From the NCBI RefSeq assembly GCF_017744115.1, contig NZ_JAGHQW010000032.1, positions 1 through 64,000 on the forward strand: a stretch of 64,000 bases of DNA, given 5' to 3'. This DNA is from Salinisphaera sp. G21_0. Lineage in GTDB: Bacteria > Pseudomonadota > Gammaproteobacteria > Pseudomonadales > Endozoicomonadaceae. Of the stretch, positions 9,127 to 19,599 are shown in pieces. A program made the position numbers and the translations under genes. Each line of letters opens with the position of its first letter. Position 1 is the stretch's first letter. The notes beneath the pieces were generated by a model. It was not told the DNA's origin and did not search any database. It worked only from the letters and a program-made list of their open reading frames with translations.

Positions 9127-9560
9127 TGAGATGAGATGGTTCTGGATTTTCCGGAGAAGCAGAAGACAGCGAACAGGGCGCTACACAAGCCTGCAGTGTT
9201 GTAGTTGTAACGAATGTTTTCTAGCCAGCTCAGCTGGACAGAGGAAGACGGGATCATAATAAAATCCTTTTAGTAAATTATTTTACGTATTTGACCAGTC
9301 AGACCAGAATTAGTTCATTTTTACCGACCCCAGAATTTCTACCCAAGAGTCGGCTGTACGCGGCAACGGCTCCTGTGTTGCTTTTATGCCCCGGGCTATT
9401 TCCGGTCAGCTTTCTCGCGTCCGGGGGAACGAGTCCAAAAGCATTTCCACGCTCCATCAGTTGTTAATGGTTATCTAAACCATGTTTTCTAACTTCAAAA
9501 GCAACTGATGCTGGGAAAAATTCACAAAAAAATCCTGTTGATGTTGATTCACGGTATTTT
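9011..9560 (-). repeat. Arm B of the 0.5-kb inverted repeat
   Basis: Reverse complement of 4040-4548 with scattered differences. It includes the start of the PPDK-like gene, its leader and ribosome site, and the 3' remnant of a gene like that at 3761-4123. Because both arms hold promoter, leader and N-terminal codons, the duplication copied a whole 5' module in front of two different gene bodies. Confidence 0.8.
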
Positions 9561-9570
9561 TTTGACCAAC
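9464..9570 (-). pseudogene. 3' remnant of a gene homologous to 3761-4123
   Basis: On the minus strand the last 30 or so codons of the 3761-4123 product are recognisable (FFVNF, then QLLLKLENMV), ending in a stop at the same place. Upstream of about 9570 similarity ends abruptly. Nothing else gene-like is seen between here and 9843. Confidence 0.6.
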
Positions 9571-9843
9571 TTATCGAAACTGGGCGGATGAAGGATCCGA
9601 AAGGCTGAATGAGCGTCTTGAAATTGATGTAATCAGCACTTCCCATGACCTTGATCATTGCTGTTCAGAAATGCTCTGGTATGGTGACGGCACCATTGCC
9701 ACCCAATAACCATGGGTTGCAGAGCCTGGCCCATCGCCTGCGTTGAAGTTTCTTACCATAGTTCAGGTTATAACTCGTCAATTTGCCTTGTCCCACAGGC
9801 CACAATGACTTGCCCGCACTTATTGTTAGCAGGTGGTAATGGC

Positions 9844-9890
9844 AAGTGGTTAACCAGATGAAATCATATTTTCCATTTGGCTAATTACTT
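9844..9890. repeat. Palindromic repeat, AAGTAGTTAACCAAAT family
   Basis: Left arm AAGTGGTTAACCAGAT (9844-9859) and right arm ATTTGGCTAATTACTT (9875-9890) form an imperfect stem. Related copies are at 33998-34036, 50952-50991 and a half copy at 13820-13835. It lies just before the ribosome site of the decayed oxidoreductase gene. Confidence 0.6.
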
Positions 9891-9916
9891 ATGAGTGTTC
9901 AAATAGAGGAGTCGTT

Positions 9917-12567
<2,651 letters not shown>

Positions 12568-12575
12568 TAGAGTGA

Positions 12576-12663
12576 CCACAGAGACACAGAGTTAATCCAT
12601 CGTTCCTTCTGGAACGAGGCTCAGGGTGCAGAAATAGCACCCGGTAGTCTGATGTCTCTGTGG
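12576..12663. repeat. Three-stem palindromic element
   Basis: Outer stem CCACAGAGACA (12576-12586) pairs with TGTCTCTGTGG (12653-12663). Inside are two perfect hairpins, CGTTCC/GGAACG (12601-12616) and GGGTGC/GCACCC (12624-12642). The outer arm is the same CCAC-GAG-CAC motif as the hairpins in the gsp operon. It sits between the nifJ remnant and the DHODH-like gene. Confidence 0.7.
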
Positions 12664-12679
12664 TGATTGAGGAGAAAAG

Positions 12680-13678
12680 ATGATGGATTTGACCACCAAC
12701 TATATGGGGTTAAGCCTTAAAAATCCGTTAATAGCGGCAGCTAGTCCATTGACGTCTACATTGAAAAGCATCCAGCGTCTGGAAAAGGCCGGTATTGCTG
12801 CTGTGGTTCTGCCTTCCCTGTTTGAAGAGCAGATTCGCCGGGAACAGGAAGAGGAAGAACGGATTGCCCTGTCCAGGGATGACCTGTTTCCGGAAGTCAC
12901 CTCTTTTCTGCCTGCAGGCCTGACCCTGGAACGTGGTTCGCAGGCATATCTGGACACCATTCATAAAGTTAAGGCAGAGGTGGGTATCCCGGTGATTGCC
13001 AGCCTGAATGGTTGCTCGGAGGGCGGTTGGATGGATTATGCCCGACAGATTGAGCAGGCTGGAGCGGATGGTATTGAGCTGCATATTTATTACAATCCAC
13101 CCTCGCTGGAGATCACCGGACGTCAGGTTGAGGACGTCTATCTGGACGTCGTAAGAAGTGTAAAAAACAGTGTCACGATTCCGGTTGCCCTGAAAATTGA
13201 CCCATTCTTCAGTGCCTTCGGCAATATGGCCAGACAGTTTGATGAGATTGGCGTTGATGCCCTGGTGATGTTCAACCGGATGCTGCAGCCGGACTTTAAT
13301 CTCAACAATATGCAGGTTGAAACCAGCTGGCCTATCAGCAAAGCCGGAGAGATCGGTATTCCACTGCGCTGGATCAGTGTGCTGCACGGCAAGATCAATG
13401 CCTCTCTGGCGGCCACATCCGGGGCCTACGACCATGAAGACATTATCAAATATCTGCTCGGTGGTGCGGATACGGTGATGCTGGCTTCTGCACTGATCCG
13501 CAATGGGGCGGACTATGTGTCTGTGCTGTTAAAAGGCCTGGAAGTGTGGCTGAAACAGCGGGATTTTGTCGGGCTGAATGACATGCGCGGACTGATGAGC
13601 CAGTGCTCTGTGGCCAACCCGGAAGCCTTTGAACGGGCCAACTACATTCGTACCGTGGATGGAGCGAGGAAGCACTGA
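12680..13678 (+). CDS. Dihydroorotate dehydrogenase-like FMN protein
   Basis: The 332-residue protein starts at ATG 12680 (or 12683) after GAGGAG. It has the beta/alpha-barrel signature of class 1 dihydroorotate dehydrogenases: MGLSLKNPLIAAASPLT at the start, GIPVIASLNG, ADGIELHIYYNP, PVALKIDPFF and LLGGADTVMLASALIRNG near the end. This DHODH-like subfamily is found beside GltD-like and NifJ-like genes and is probably not the pyrimidine enzyme; its substrate is uncertain. Length is normal and no defect is seen, although both upstream partners are dead. The intervening palindrome and its own ribosome site suggest it may be expressed alone. Confidence 0.85.
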   Translation: MMDLTTNYMGLSLKNPLIAAASPLTSTLKSIQRLEKAGIAAVVLPSLFEEQIRREQEEEERIALSRDDLFPEVTSFLPAGLTLERGSQAYLDTIHKVKAEVGIPVIASLNGCSEGGWMDYARQIEQAGADGIELHIYYNPPSLEITGRQVEDVYLDVVRSVKNSVTIPVALKIDPFFSAFGNMARQFDEIGVDALVMFNRMLQPDFNLNNMQVETSWPISKAGEIGIPLRWISVLHGKINASLAATSGAYDHEDIIKYLLGGADTVMLASALIRNGADYVSVLLKGLEVWLKQRDFVGLNDMRGLMSQCSVANPEAFERANYIRTVDGARKH

Positions 13679-13732
13679 CCTGTTGCCTCGTTCCCATGCT
13701 TTGATGGTGTTGCAATAGGTGTAATAAGCTCT

Positions 13733-13835
13733 GAACCACAAAAGGGTGCCTTTATTGATTTGCCTGGCATTGCTCAGGCAAGCTCAGAAAAAGCCTTGAA
13801 CCTTTGTGGTTCCTTTATTAAGTAGTTAACCAAAT
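13733..13835. repeat. Nested hairpin element and half palindrome downstream of the DHODH-like gene
   Basis: GAACCACAAAAGG (13733-13745) pairs with CCTTTGTGGTTC (13801-13812), and an inner TGCCTG/CAGGCA hairpin lies at 13761-13780. The outer arm resembles the long stem at 61836-61911. Next to it, AAGTAGTTAACCAAAT (13820-13835) is one half of the other palindrome family. Together they may end transcription of the DHODH-like gene. Confidence 0.5.
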
Positions 13836-13917
13836 TAAAATAGCCAGATAATCCACAGGCTAAATGCTGGATATAACATATACTGAACAGACCTCAATGC
13901 TCAATAGGTTGTAGTTT

Positions 13918-14799
13918 ATGATCTGGAAGACTCTGTTTCCCATATTCATAATGAGCTGTGCGCTGTTGGATGTTAATTGTCTGGCTGCTGAGCCAATTAA
14001 TGATAATAAATCAGATGATTGCTTTTTGAAAAACAAGGTCTTTAACATTGTTGTTGGTGAAGAGTACAGTGTACCCATTCGATTCGGTACATTGGAAGCT
14101 AACAACATTAAGAGAGACTCTGTGCATTTCGGAATGAAGGGCAACGATTTGCACTATGCCTTCACTCTTACCCTTAACCTGACAGATCCTGAACACTCAA
14201 AAAGGCTGTACTATGAGGTAAAAAACCTGATTCCCGCAGTCAGCAAAACGTTGCCCGAACCCAGGTTTACCAGAAATAGTGTTGATATCATTGGGTCCTG
14301 TGATCAAGAGCATTTTGTGATTGTAATGCCCCAGGCAGGCAATGAATTTTCTTTTCTCAGGAAAGCGCAGGAAATGAGTACGCCTCATGGTTCAGGGCTT
14401 ATGGTGGAAGGGCATCTTGTTTCACCGCACGTTCCCGACGATTCTTCTGGATCTCCGGATAAAAAATTAAGAGTAAGCTTCAGCTCTTTTGCTGACAGGC
14501 TGATGGAAAAAAAGCTGAGTCACCTGGAAGAGCAGCCTGAGGTTCCTGCGGTTATTGTTGAGCTCGAGGAGGGTGAGTTGGCTCAGGAATTATTGGATAT
14601 GAAAAGTGATGAATATTATCACTCCGCAAAAATGTATGAAGAGACCTATGCAAAAGTCACCAGGAAAGATCATCAAGGGTTAAAGGGTATTGACAGGCAA
14701 ATTAACGATTTGGAAAAGGCGCATATCAACCTTTACAAACAGATTGAAGATATATTGAGGGATTTTCAAAACCAGATAGAGCAGATCAGGTTAAGATGA
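13918..14799 (+). CDS. Secreted hypothetical protein
   Basis: Not recognised. The 293 residues begin with a clear Sec signal peptide (positive Lys4, hydrophobic 5-20, likely cleavage after LAA near 24). The mature part has a beta-rich N-terminal half (VGEEYSVPIRFG, YAFTLTLNL) with few Cys, and from about 190 a charged helical half ending in a probable coiled coil (250-293). It may be periplasmic or carried out by the type II system encoded next door. It ends one base before the stop of the convergent HPr gene. Confidence 0.6.
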   Translation: MIWKTLFPIFIMSCALLDVNCLAAEPINDNKSDDCFLKNKVFNIVVGEEYSVPIRFGTLEANNIKRDSVHFGMKGNDLHYAFTLTLNLTDPEHSKRLYYEVKNLIPAVSKTLPEPRFTRNSVDIIGSCDQEHFVIVMPQAGNEFSFLRKAQEMSTPHGSGLMVEGHLVSPHVPDDSSGSPDKKLRVSFSSFADRLMEKKLSHLEEQPEVPAVIVELEEGELAQELLDMKSDEYYHSAKMYEETYAKVTRKDHQGLKGIDRQINDLEKAHINLYKQIEDILRDFQNQIEQIRLR

Positions 14800-15108
14800 T
14801 CAACCTGGCGCTTCATGGCATGGACAGTGACAATCGCTGGTCTTTCCTTCGCCAATCAGGCCTTCGATAATGACCTTCAGTTGTTCCATTGCCGCTGCTT
14901 CATCGCTCCCTTCAATGGTCAAAGTGATCATGTCGTTTTTGGTGATACCGGCAGACATGAGCTTCATCAGGCTTTTGGCATCAGCCTTGTGTCCCTTGTT
15001 ATCAACGGTGACCGTACTGGCAAACCCTTGGCACGCTTTGACAAATACAGCGCCAGGGCGAGTGTGCAGGCCGTTTTCATTAGTTACTATGATTTGCGCA
15101 GTTTGCAT
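14800..15108 (-). CDS. HPr-family phosphocarrier with Cys/His-rich tail
   Basis: HPr passes phosphate from enzyme I to sugar-specific PTS proteins. ATG 15108 places the active-site His at residue 15 (NGLHTRPGAVFVK) and the regulatory Ser at 46 (AKSLMKL), exactly as in classic HPr. The product has 102 residues against the usual 85-90; the extra C-terminal tail contains CHCPCH and could bind metal. A TTG 12 bases upstream is a less likely start. The gene stands alone, without ptsI or crr, facing the gene at 13918, so it may be a second or regulatory HPr. Confidence 0.9.
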   Translation of the reverse strand: MQTAQIIVTNENGLHTRPGAVFVKACQGFASTVTVDNKGHKADAKSLMKLMSAGITKNDMITLTIEGSDEAAAMEQLKVIIEGLIGEGKTSDCHCPCHEAPG

Positions 15109-15343
15109 GGTTTCCGGCAAAAATATCAGCTTGAGTGAGTTTGACCCGATGCATCTATCGAAAGAGGCTAACTGCTTAATGCTCCCATAAAATAGTTTTC
15201 ATGTTAATGATCCCTGTCATTTTTGATGAATATGCTGGTGGTAAAACTGAGTGTTTTATGGCAAGTCCAAAACCATCTGCTACGCTCTCTATTCCAATAA
15301 CAACAGGTGGATATATGGCTCATAACAGACATAGTGATGATCT

Positions 15344-15724
15344 ATGGGACGCATGGAAATCAGTGTCAGGAATACACAAGACGGCATTCAAAGGCTGTTC
15401 CTGCACAGCGTTAAACATGAACAAGCCATTGAATCGCTTCGGCAAGATGTCAGCTCACTTCGGCAAGATGTCAGTTCACTTCAGCAGGATGTCAGTTCAC
15501 TTCAGCAGGATGTCAGTTCACTTCAGCAGGATGTCAGTTCACTTCAGCAGGATGTCAGCTCACTTCAGCAGGATGTCAGCTCACTTCAGCAGGATGTCAG
15601 CTCACTTCAGCAGGATGTCAGCTCACTTCAGCAGGATGTTGGAACGTTACGCCAAGAAACCCGTGAACGCTTTGACAAGATAGAAGACACTCTTGCCATC
15701 ATTGTGAACCACCTGCAGAAGTAA
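15344..15724 (+). CDS. Heptad-repeat coiled-coil protein
   Basis: The 126-residue product is dominated by ten copies of a seven-residue unit SLQQDVS (first two SLRQDVS) at residues about 31-100, followed by TLRQETRERFDKIEDTL. Leu and Val at heptad a/d positions predict a long parallel coiled coil. A stop lies just before ATG 15344, and ATG 15353 is also possible. The function is unknown; similar short proteins are common among accessory genes. The tandem array also leaves an overlapping frame (15201-15683) open, but that frame encodes Met/His/Phe repeats unlike a normal protein and is a by-product. Confidence 0.65.
   Translation: MGRMEISVRNTQDGIQRLFLHSVKHEQAIESLRQDVSSLRQDVSSLQQDVSSLQQDVSSLQQDVSSLQQDVSSLQQDVSSLQQDVSSLQQDVSSLQQDVGTLRQETRERFDKIEDTLAIIVNHLQK
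15434..15643 (+). repeat. Ten tandem 21-bp units
   Basis: The unit is CTTCAGCAGGATGTCAG plus four bases, repeated ten times with very few changes (the first two units have CGGCAAG; TTCA/CTCA alternates in blocks). Each unit is one heptad of the coiled coil, so unit gain or loss would keep the frame. The near identity suggests recent expansion by slippage. Confidence 0.9.
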
Positions 15725-15902
15725 CAGACACATAACGATGGCTTCCACAGGGCCCTGCCTGTAATGAAGCTACCGCCAAATTAGCTTGTTTGAATAAGTG
15801 GTTAAGCAGTTTTTCATCCTTGTGGGAGATGACATTAACTGTTGCAGGATCTTTCCCGGGCCGGGCTCCTGCTTTGTGCAATGTTTCGATTAAGGAATCC
15901 AT
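15699..15902 (-). CDS. Possible small protein after gspN
   Basis: A 67-codon frame starts at ATG 15902, inside the last codons of gspN, as in translational coupling. The product (MDSLIETLHKAGA, then SHKDEKLLNHLFKQANLAV) has normal composition but no recognised family. Its 3' end overlaps the end of the convergent coiled-coil gene by 26 bases. No strong ribosome site is seen. It may be a real small gene or chance. Confidence 0.3.
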   Translation of the reverse strand: MDSLIETLHKAGARPGKDPATVNVISHKDEKLLNHLFKQANLAVASLQAGPCGSHRYVSVTSAGGSQ

Positions 15903-16705
15903 ACTTGTTTGATCGAGCTTTTGAAGCTAAAGCCATAGGCACCGTTACTGTCCGGCTGTCCGAGAAAAGCCAGCCCTTGTTTCATCGGTGCAGGTAACGA
16001 CGAATCGGGTGACATTTTTCCGGTAAAGGTATAACGGCCATTGGTACTCAGCTTAAAATCGCCATAGCTGTTCATGATGGATGATTTCTGTGTCACCCTG
16101 GCGATCAGGTTTCGGTTCTGGCAGCTTAATTGTGCGGTTGAGTTCCCCAGATCAAACTGGCCAAAGGGCGAGGTTAACCCACTGTTTGTGAGTGCTGCAT
16201 TACCATTAATATTCACACACCCTTTGTCGTTTAAAATAAGCTCATCCAGTTCCAGCAGGACATTTCCTTGTAATTCACCGGGAATGTTGCCGCCTGTCGT
16301 GTATTGTAAAGATGCGACTAGCCACGGCGCAGTGGTATCCAGTACGACATTATTCAGTGTCAGCGTCTGTCGGTTAATCACAACCGTTCCCTGGCCTTCA
16401 ACAGGGGATGCTGCATTGCCCAGCTCCACCGAAACCTGAACCTCACCTTTCAGGAGCGAGACGGGTTCAATCTGCCAGCGGATGGCTGGCAGCGCCAGCG
16501 GTTTTCGAGACACCGCCAGCGTGACACTTTCGGCGGCTCCAGACCATGGAGTACCGGTAATTCCAGACATGTTGACGGGGAGTTGCCTGGTTGGCAGGTA
16601 CTGCCAAACGGCTGCCGCCGACATATTGGCGATCAGAAAGCCGCTGTAGCTGACCAGACCAAGCGTCGAAAGCAGTATAACCTTACCTGTTTTTCCCTGT
16701 TTCAT
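15890..16705 (-). CDS. gspN: Type II secretion protein N
   Basis: The last gene of the gsp operon. GspN is an inner-membrane-anchored, mostly periplasmic protein of unclear role, absent from some T2SS. ATG 16705 lies eight bases after the gspM stop and gives 271 residues; an upstream in-frame start (16756) would overlap gspM by 44 bases and is less likely. Residues about 9-28 form the single membrane segment, followed by beta-rich periplasmic sequence (WSGAAESVTL, VQVSVELGNA) that is typical of the family. Confidence 0.85.
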   Translation of the reverse strand: MKQGKTGKVILLSTLGLVSYSGFLIANMSAAAVWQYLPTRQLPVNMSGITGTPWSGAAESVTLAVSRKPLALPAIRWQIEPVSLLKGEVQVSVELGNAASPVEGQGTVVINRQTLTLNNVVLDTTAPWLVASLQYTTGGNIPGELQGNVLLELDELILNDKGCVNINGNAALTNSGLTSPFGQFDLGNSTAQLSCQNRNLIARVTQKSSIMNSYGDFKLSTNGRYTFTGKMSPDSSLPAPMKQGLAFLGQPDSNGAYGFSFKSSIKQVWIP

Positions 16706-16712
16706 ATTCTGC

Positions 16713-17249
16713 TCAACCACGTTCAAGTTGCAGGCGACGTACTTCAACAAAACCACTGGTATCCGTGGCTTCCAGTTGTATGCTGGCCACCTTGATCCGG
16801 TGCTGTTGTTCCAATGTTGTCAGCCAGCCTATCAGTTTATCGAAGCGGGCATTGGCCAGATCAATATCCAGCGTTTCGTCCTGGCCGTTGGCTCGCTGAA
16901 CCCGCTGGATTACCAGCTGATATCTGCCCGCCAATTGATGGACGGTCTGGTCCATGGGCATATTGCTGACAGGGCGGGCAGTGGCACCTGAAGCTCTCAA
17001 GCTGAGGACCTGCTCCGCCTGCTGTTGTATCTGCGTCAGCTGTGCGCGGCTGGCAGCCACTTTCTTCTCTGCCAGTGCCTGTTGTTCAGCAAGCGGTGTC
17101 ATCAGGCCCTGCCAGATCAGCCAGATAAACAATGTGACCAGGGCTGTGGCGGTGAGCCACTGCTCCCGCCGGGAGAGTTGCCGCCAGCGGCCAATCATGC
17201 TTTGCCAGAAAGGGCTGGCGCTGTTGATGGTATTGGTAAGGAAGCTCAT
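16713..17249 (-). CDS. gspM: Type II secretion protein M
   Basis: GspM is a bitopic inner-membrane protein that pairs with GspL in the assembly platform. The 178-residue product has the expected short cytoplasmic N-terminus (WRQLSRREQWL), one membrane helix (about 33-50) and a periplasmic part beginning with a coiled coil (LAEQQALAEKKVAASRAQL), then a ferredoxin-like domain. Its start overlaps the gspL stop, so the two are translationally coupled. Confidence 0.92.
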   Translation of the reverse strand: MSFLTNTINSASPFWQSMIGRWRQLSRREQWLTATALVTLFIWLIWQGLMTPLAEQQALAEKKVAASRAQLTQIQQQAEQVLSLRASGATARPVSNMPMDQTVHQLAGRYQLVIQRVQRANGQDETLDIDLANARFDKLIGWLTTLEQQHRIKVASIQLEATDTSGFVEVRRLQLERG

Positions 17250-18505
17250 CAGGACACACCTCCTGAAATAACCAGCATGCCAGTCACTTCATCTCCGGTA
17301 CGTTCAAGGGCTTCTATGGCAATGGTCAGCCCTTCGCCCCGGTTAAGATCTTGTTCAAACTGTTCCCGGAAACGGGTGAAAACCTCAAAGTCACCGGCTT
17401 GCGCCTGAATACGCAGGCTTTGTCGTGCACCTTCTCTGGTGTTGACAGAGAAAGTCATGGAACTGGCTTGCAGCTCGGGGAATGCATTAAGCACCGGGGT
17501 AATCCGGGCCAGCATGGCCAGCATACTCTGTGATGTTTCTTCCGGTTGTTGTAACGCTGCCAGCTTTTGTCGCATCTGGGATTGCAGCCTGACAACCCGC
17601 TCGCCCGGAAACAGCTGCTGGTAAATACTGTTGGCCTGCTGTTGATAAGATGCCGCAGTTTGATCCAGTTGATGGGTTTCCAGCACCGAGTGAGCGGTTA
17701 CCAGTATAAGAAACAGGCAGGCCATCAGAGCGGTGGACCACCAGGGCAGTAGTCGTTGGCGCCAGGGTGAGGCAGGTTGCCATTTTCCCTGCAGCAGGTT
17801 GAGTGGTGTATTACCGGCCTGAGGGGCCAGCAGTGTTAATGGCGATGAGAAATGCTGCTCTGTTTCCAAAAACGTCAGTTCAGGATGCTCCTTTTTCAGG
17901 CCATCCATAAACAACGTTAACCACTGTGACTCACAGACGGCTGTCTGCCACTGGCCATATCGGGCAATGGTCAAATCATCAATCTGCAATAAACGGCACT
18001 GATTTTCTTCGATGGGCAGCATCAGGGCATCGGGTACCCAGCGTTTGGTGATCACTCCGGCATCGGTCAGCCAGCCTTGCCACTGTGTCATATCGGCCTG
18101 TTTGATGACGGCCAGATGAGCCTGACTGTCCCCATGTTGGAGAACAGCAACATGCAGGTCTTCAACATCATCACCCAGCTCTTCTTCCAGTCGCCAGGGA
18201 AGGGACTGGCGAACAGCGGGGGTCAGTCGTCCCTGAATAGTCAGAGTATGCAGCGTCACCCGGGATGATGGCACCAGAATGGTAACGGCCATCGTAGCAA
18301 TTGGCTGACCGGAAAATGTCCCGCTGCTGACGGTTGTGTCGGCATATTGTGCAATAAAATCCGATACTGTTGGCCAGAAACCATGGGCAATGCGGTATTG
18401 TTCAGGGTTGTCCTGAAGCGTTTCAGTGGCGATAGCCAGGCAAAGCTGCCAATAAACCGGTTGGTCGTGATGCTCCGGTAACCTCAATAGCAGGTGAGGA
18501 TTCAT
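17249..18505 (-). CDS. gspL: Type II secretion protein L
   Basis: GspL links the cytoplasmic ATPase GspE to the inner-membrane platform. The 418 residues have a cytoplasmic actin-like domain (1-245), one membrane helix (about 250-268, WWSTALMACLFLILVTA) and a periplasmic domain ending near 415. Length is normal. The start overlaps the gspK stop by one base (TAATG). Confidence 0.92.
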   Translation of the reverse strand: MNPHLLLRLPEHHDQPVYWQLCLAIATETLQDNPEQYRIAHGFWPTVSDFIAQYADTTVSSGTFSGQPIATMAVTILVPSSRVTLHTLTIQGRLTPAVRQSLPWRLEEELGDDVEDLHVAVLQHGDSQAHLAVIKQADMTQWQGWLTDAGVITKRWVPDALMLPIEENQCRLLQIDDLTIARYGQWQTAVCESQWLTLFMDGLKKEHPELTFLETEQHFSSPLTLLAPQAGNTPLNLLQGKWQPASPWRQRLLPWWSTALMACLFLILVTAHSVLETHQLDQTAASYQQQANSIYQQLFPGERVVRLQSQMRQKLAALQQPEETSQSMLAMLARITPVLNAFPELQASSMTFSVNTREGARQSLRIQAQAGDFEVFTRFREQFEQDLNRGEGLTIAIEALERTGDEVTGMLVISGGVS

Positions 18506-19599
18506 TAAACTCCTCCAAATTTACGGCGAATGACCGTTAATTGGTTGTCTTTGGAACGAGCCAGAAGACTGTTAAGTCTGACTTCGCTTGCGCCGTAATT
18601 GGCTGTTGCATGCATTTCGAAATAGTAGCTGACGATGGTCAGACGCTTGTCTGCGCCAGTACTGCTGAAATTGGCCAGCAATGGCTGGCTGGTGAAATCA
18701 GCCACCGCATCCCATCCTTCCCGTGGCCTGGTTTCCAGAATAGTGCGTGCCTGATCAACGGGCAGCTGATCAATATAGAGCGCGGCCAGTATTTCCGGTT
18801 GGTCAACAGGAATGGTATTCACATTGATGGTCAGCTCGGTACTGGGCAGGGCACAGAGGTAAGGCATAACTTTTTGGGCGACTGACGATGATACTCCGGC
18901 CACGGCGCGCCATTCACTGATATCGCGCATCAGGGTTTTGCTGCTTAAATAAGGGAGTGGCCGGGCGAGGTAATCCGGGTCACTTTCACCTTCGGGAAGA
19001 TCTTCGTTGCTGACCCAGTTTCGGGTTGCCCGGGTAATCCTGTCTGACTCCCACTGTGGTATTTCCAGGTATTGCAGCAGGGCAAAAAATACCTGACTTT
19101 CAGGCGACCTCTGTAAGGTGTCGTTCGTTTCTTTGAACGGCTTTGCCAGGGCATTGATATTAAAACAGGACTGTGAGTCTTTCAGTTGACCGGCAATCTG
19201 GCCACCTTCAACCGGTAATACTACATTGGCGGTGGCCCAGTATTGCCCGAGATGGGTGATGTCCGGATCATCTTCGAAGTTCTGTTTCAGCGTTTTAATC
19301 GCCAGGCTTTCCCCGGAAAAGGCATACCAGCGCGCCTGCTCCCGTTGCTGCATGGATTGGGTTCTGGTCAACTGGGTGCGAAAGGAGAGTGTTAACTCAT
19401 TGGCCAGTAAAACCAGCAGGGTCAGTATCAGCAATACGCTCAGCAGGGCAATGCCTTGCTGGCGATCAGGGTAATGGGCTTTGCTACCATTGGGCTTGTA
19501 AAAGACATTGCCACGGAGGCACAGAGACACGGAGAAAAGAAAGTCTTTCTCTGTGTCTCTGTGTCTCTGTGGTGAATCATTATTATTTAGACCCGTCAT
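18505..19599 (-). CDS. gspK: Type II secretion minor pseudopilin K, with a repeat-encoded N-terminal extension
   Basis: GspK caps the pseudopilus tip together with GspI and GspJ. The prepilin-type signature is RQQGIALLSVLLILTLLVLL with cleavage expected between G49 and I50. The mature part of 315 residues is normal. The leader is abnormal: ATG 19599 overlaps the gspJ stop (ATGA), as expected, but codons 10-30 are encoded by a CCACGGAG-type hairpin repeat (19511-19572), making a leader of 49 residues instead of about 6-15. No in-frame ATG lies between the repeat and the cleavage site. The protein may still be processed, use a GTG inside the repeat, or be impaired. Confidence 0.9.
   Translation of the reverse strand: MTGLNNNDSPQRHRDTEKDFLFSVSLCLRGNVFYKPNGSKAHYPDRQQGIALLSVLLILTLLVLLANELTLSFRTQLTRTQSMQQREQARWYAFSGESLAIKTLKQNFEDDPDITHLGQYWATANVVLPVEGGQIAGQLKDSQSCFNINALAKPFKETNDTLQRSPESQVFFALLQYLEIPQWESDRITRATRNWVSNEDLPEGESDPDYLARPLPYLSSKTLMRDISEWRAVAGVSSSVAQKVMPYLCALPSTELTINVNTIPVDQPEILAALYIDQLPVDQARTILETRPREGWDAVADFTSQPLLANFSSTGADKRLTIVSYYFEMHATANYGASEVRLNSLLARSKDNQLTVIRRKFGGV
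19511..19572. repeat. CCACGGAG palindrome inside the 5' end of gspK
   Basis: CCACGGAGGCACAGAGACAC (from 19511) pairs with GTGTCTCTGTGTCTCTGTGG (to 19572) with few mismatches. Sister copies are at 21733-21797 and 12576-12663, and a variant lies at 61836-61911. The repeat keeps gspK in frame. In mRNA it would form a strong hairpin just after the gspK start codon. Confidence 0.85.

Noticed and set aside
15434-15643. Possible CRISPR array
   Set aside because: Units are contiguous 21-mers with no spacers and encode heptads.
15201-15683. Plus-strand frame rich in MSVHFSR repeats
   Set aside because: It is the out-of-frame reading of the 21-bp array; the coiled-coil frame has a normal heptad pattern and a sensible C-terminus.
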